Source: Burkholderiales bacterium (GTDB taxonomy: Bacteria > Pseudomonadota > Gammaproteobacteria > Burkholderiales > Burkholderiaceae_D). Taken from it: a DNA stretch of 6,440 nt. The DNA lies in contig SYFN01000213.1 in NCBI GenBank assembly GCA_005800405.1, positions 1-6,440 of the forward strand, written 5' to 3'. Position numbers and translations under genes: made by a program. Numbering within the stretch: the stretch's first letter is position 1; each line of letters opens with the position of its first letter. Shown piece by piece: positions 6,189 through 6,440 of the stretch. The notes under the pieces are model-generated. The model made no database searches. It had not been told where the DNA came from and saw only the letters and a list, made by a program, of their open reading frames with translations.

Positions 6189-6440
6189 TTACGATCCGCC
6201 GCGGCGCATCATGTCAAAGAACTCGACATTGTTCTTCGTTGCCTTCATCTTGTCGAGAATGAATTCCATCGCCTCGATCTCGTCCATGCCGTAGAGCAGT
6301 TTGCGCAAGATCCAGATTTTTTGCAGCACATCGGGTTTGATCAGCAGTTCTTCGCGACGCGTGCCGGACTTGTTAAGGTTGATTGCCGGATAAACGCGTT
6401 TCTCGGCCAGGCGACGCTCGAGGTGCACTTCCATGTTGCC
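6189..6440 (-). CDS. rho: Transcription termination factor Rho, C-terminal fragment
   Basis: This is the last 83 codons of rho, entering from the right edge and ending at TAA 6191-6189. Rho is the hexameric RNA-dependent ATPase that ends transcription of untranslated RNA. The fragment begins [20 protein letters not shown], then [33 protein letters not shown] and [15 protein letters not shown]. These match the end of the RecA-like ATPase domain, including the SGTR.EELL segment near the subunit interface, which carries the conserved Arg. The C-terminus has the normal length and no break. The Walker motifs and the RNA-binding domain lie outside the window. rpmE follows on the same strand. Confidence 0.97.
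   Translation of the reverse strand, partial: GNMEVHLERRLAEKRVYPAINLNKSGTRREELLIKPDVLQKIWILRKLLYGMDEIEAMEFILDKMKATKNNVEFFDMMRRGGS

Noticed and set aside
6079..6294. Plus-strand 71-codon frame overlapping the rho end
   Set aside because: It is antisense to rho, which is certain, and it resembles no protein.
1..6440. CRISPR array, tRNA, insertion sequence or defence island
   Set aside because: I saw no regular spaced repeats, cloverleaf-like segments, transposase motifs or terminal repeats. Apart from one unknown gene, the genes are housekeeping or transport types.

Overview
This is a 6.4-kb stretch of ordinary chromosome from a beta-proteobacterium, most likely order Burkholderiales. The pointers are a rho gene followed directly by a zinc-ligand-free (type B) ribosomal protein L31 gene, the wording of the SerC and L31 proteins, and moderate-GC coding sequence. 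The genus cannot be fixed from the sequence alone. No tRNA, rRNA, CRISPR array, insertion sequence or phage gene was seen.

Left part (1-2435). The 5' end of an MFS transporter of the anion:cation symporter type points left and leaves the window. It is divergent from serC (phosphoserine aminotransferase, serine and pyridoxine biosynthesis), and a 218-bp region between them holds candidate -10 boxes for both directions and an inverted repeat. serC is followed by an unrecognised soluble protein of about 244 residues with a clear Shine-Dalgarno. After it come a cluster of inverted repeats and a tiny proline/acidic-rich reading frame broken by an in-frame TAA. The stretch 2399-2435, between this and the convergent MATE gene, shows nothing further.

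Right part (2436-6440), all on the minus strand. Read in transcription order it runs: the rho C-terminus (entering from the right edge), a 262-bp gap with a perfect TATAAT box and a leader carrying a direct repeat, rpmE (L31 type B), a strong A/T-flanked intrinsic terminator, a GT-C type membrane glycosyltransferase, and a MATE-family transporter. The last two genes overlap by ATGA and almost certainly form a translationally coupled pair.

Together the window shows housekeeping functions (termination factor Rho, ribosomal protein L31, serine biosynthesis) mixed with envelope and transport functions (glycosyltransferase, MATE exporter, MFS importer). I found no convincing new defence or mobile system. 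The items most worth a second look are the orphan protein with its structured 3' end, the broken small ORF, the rpmE leader repeat and the coupled glycosyltransferase-MATE pair.
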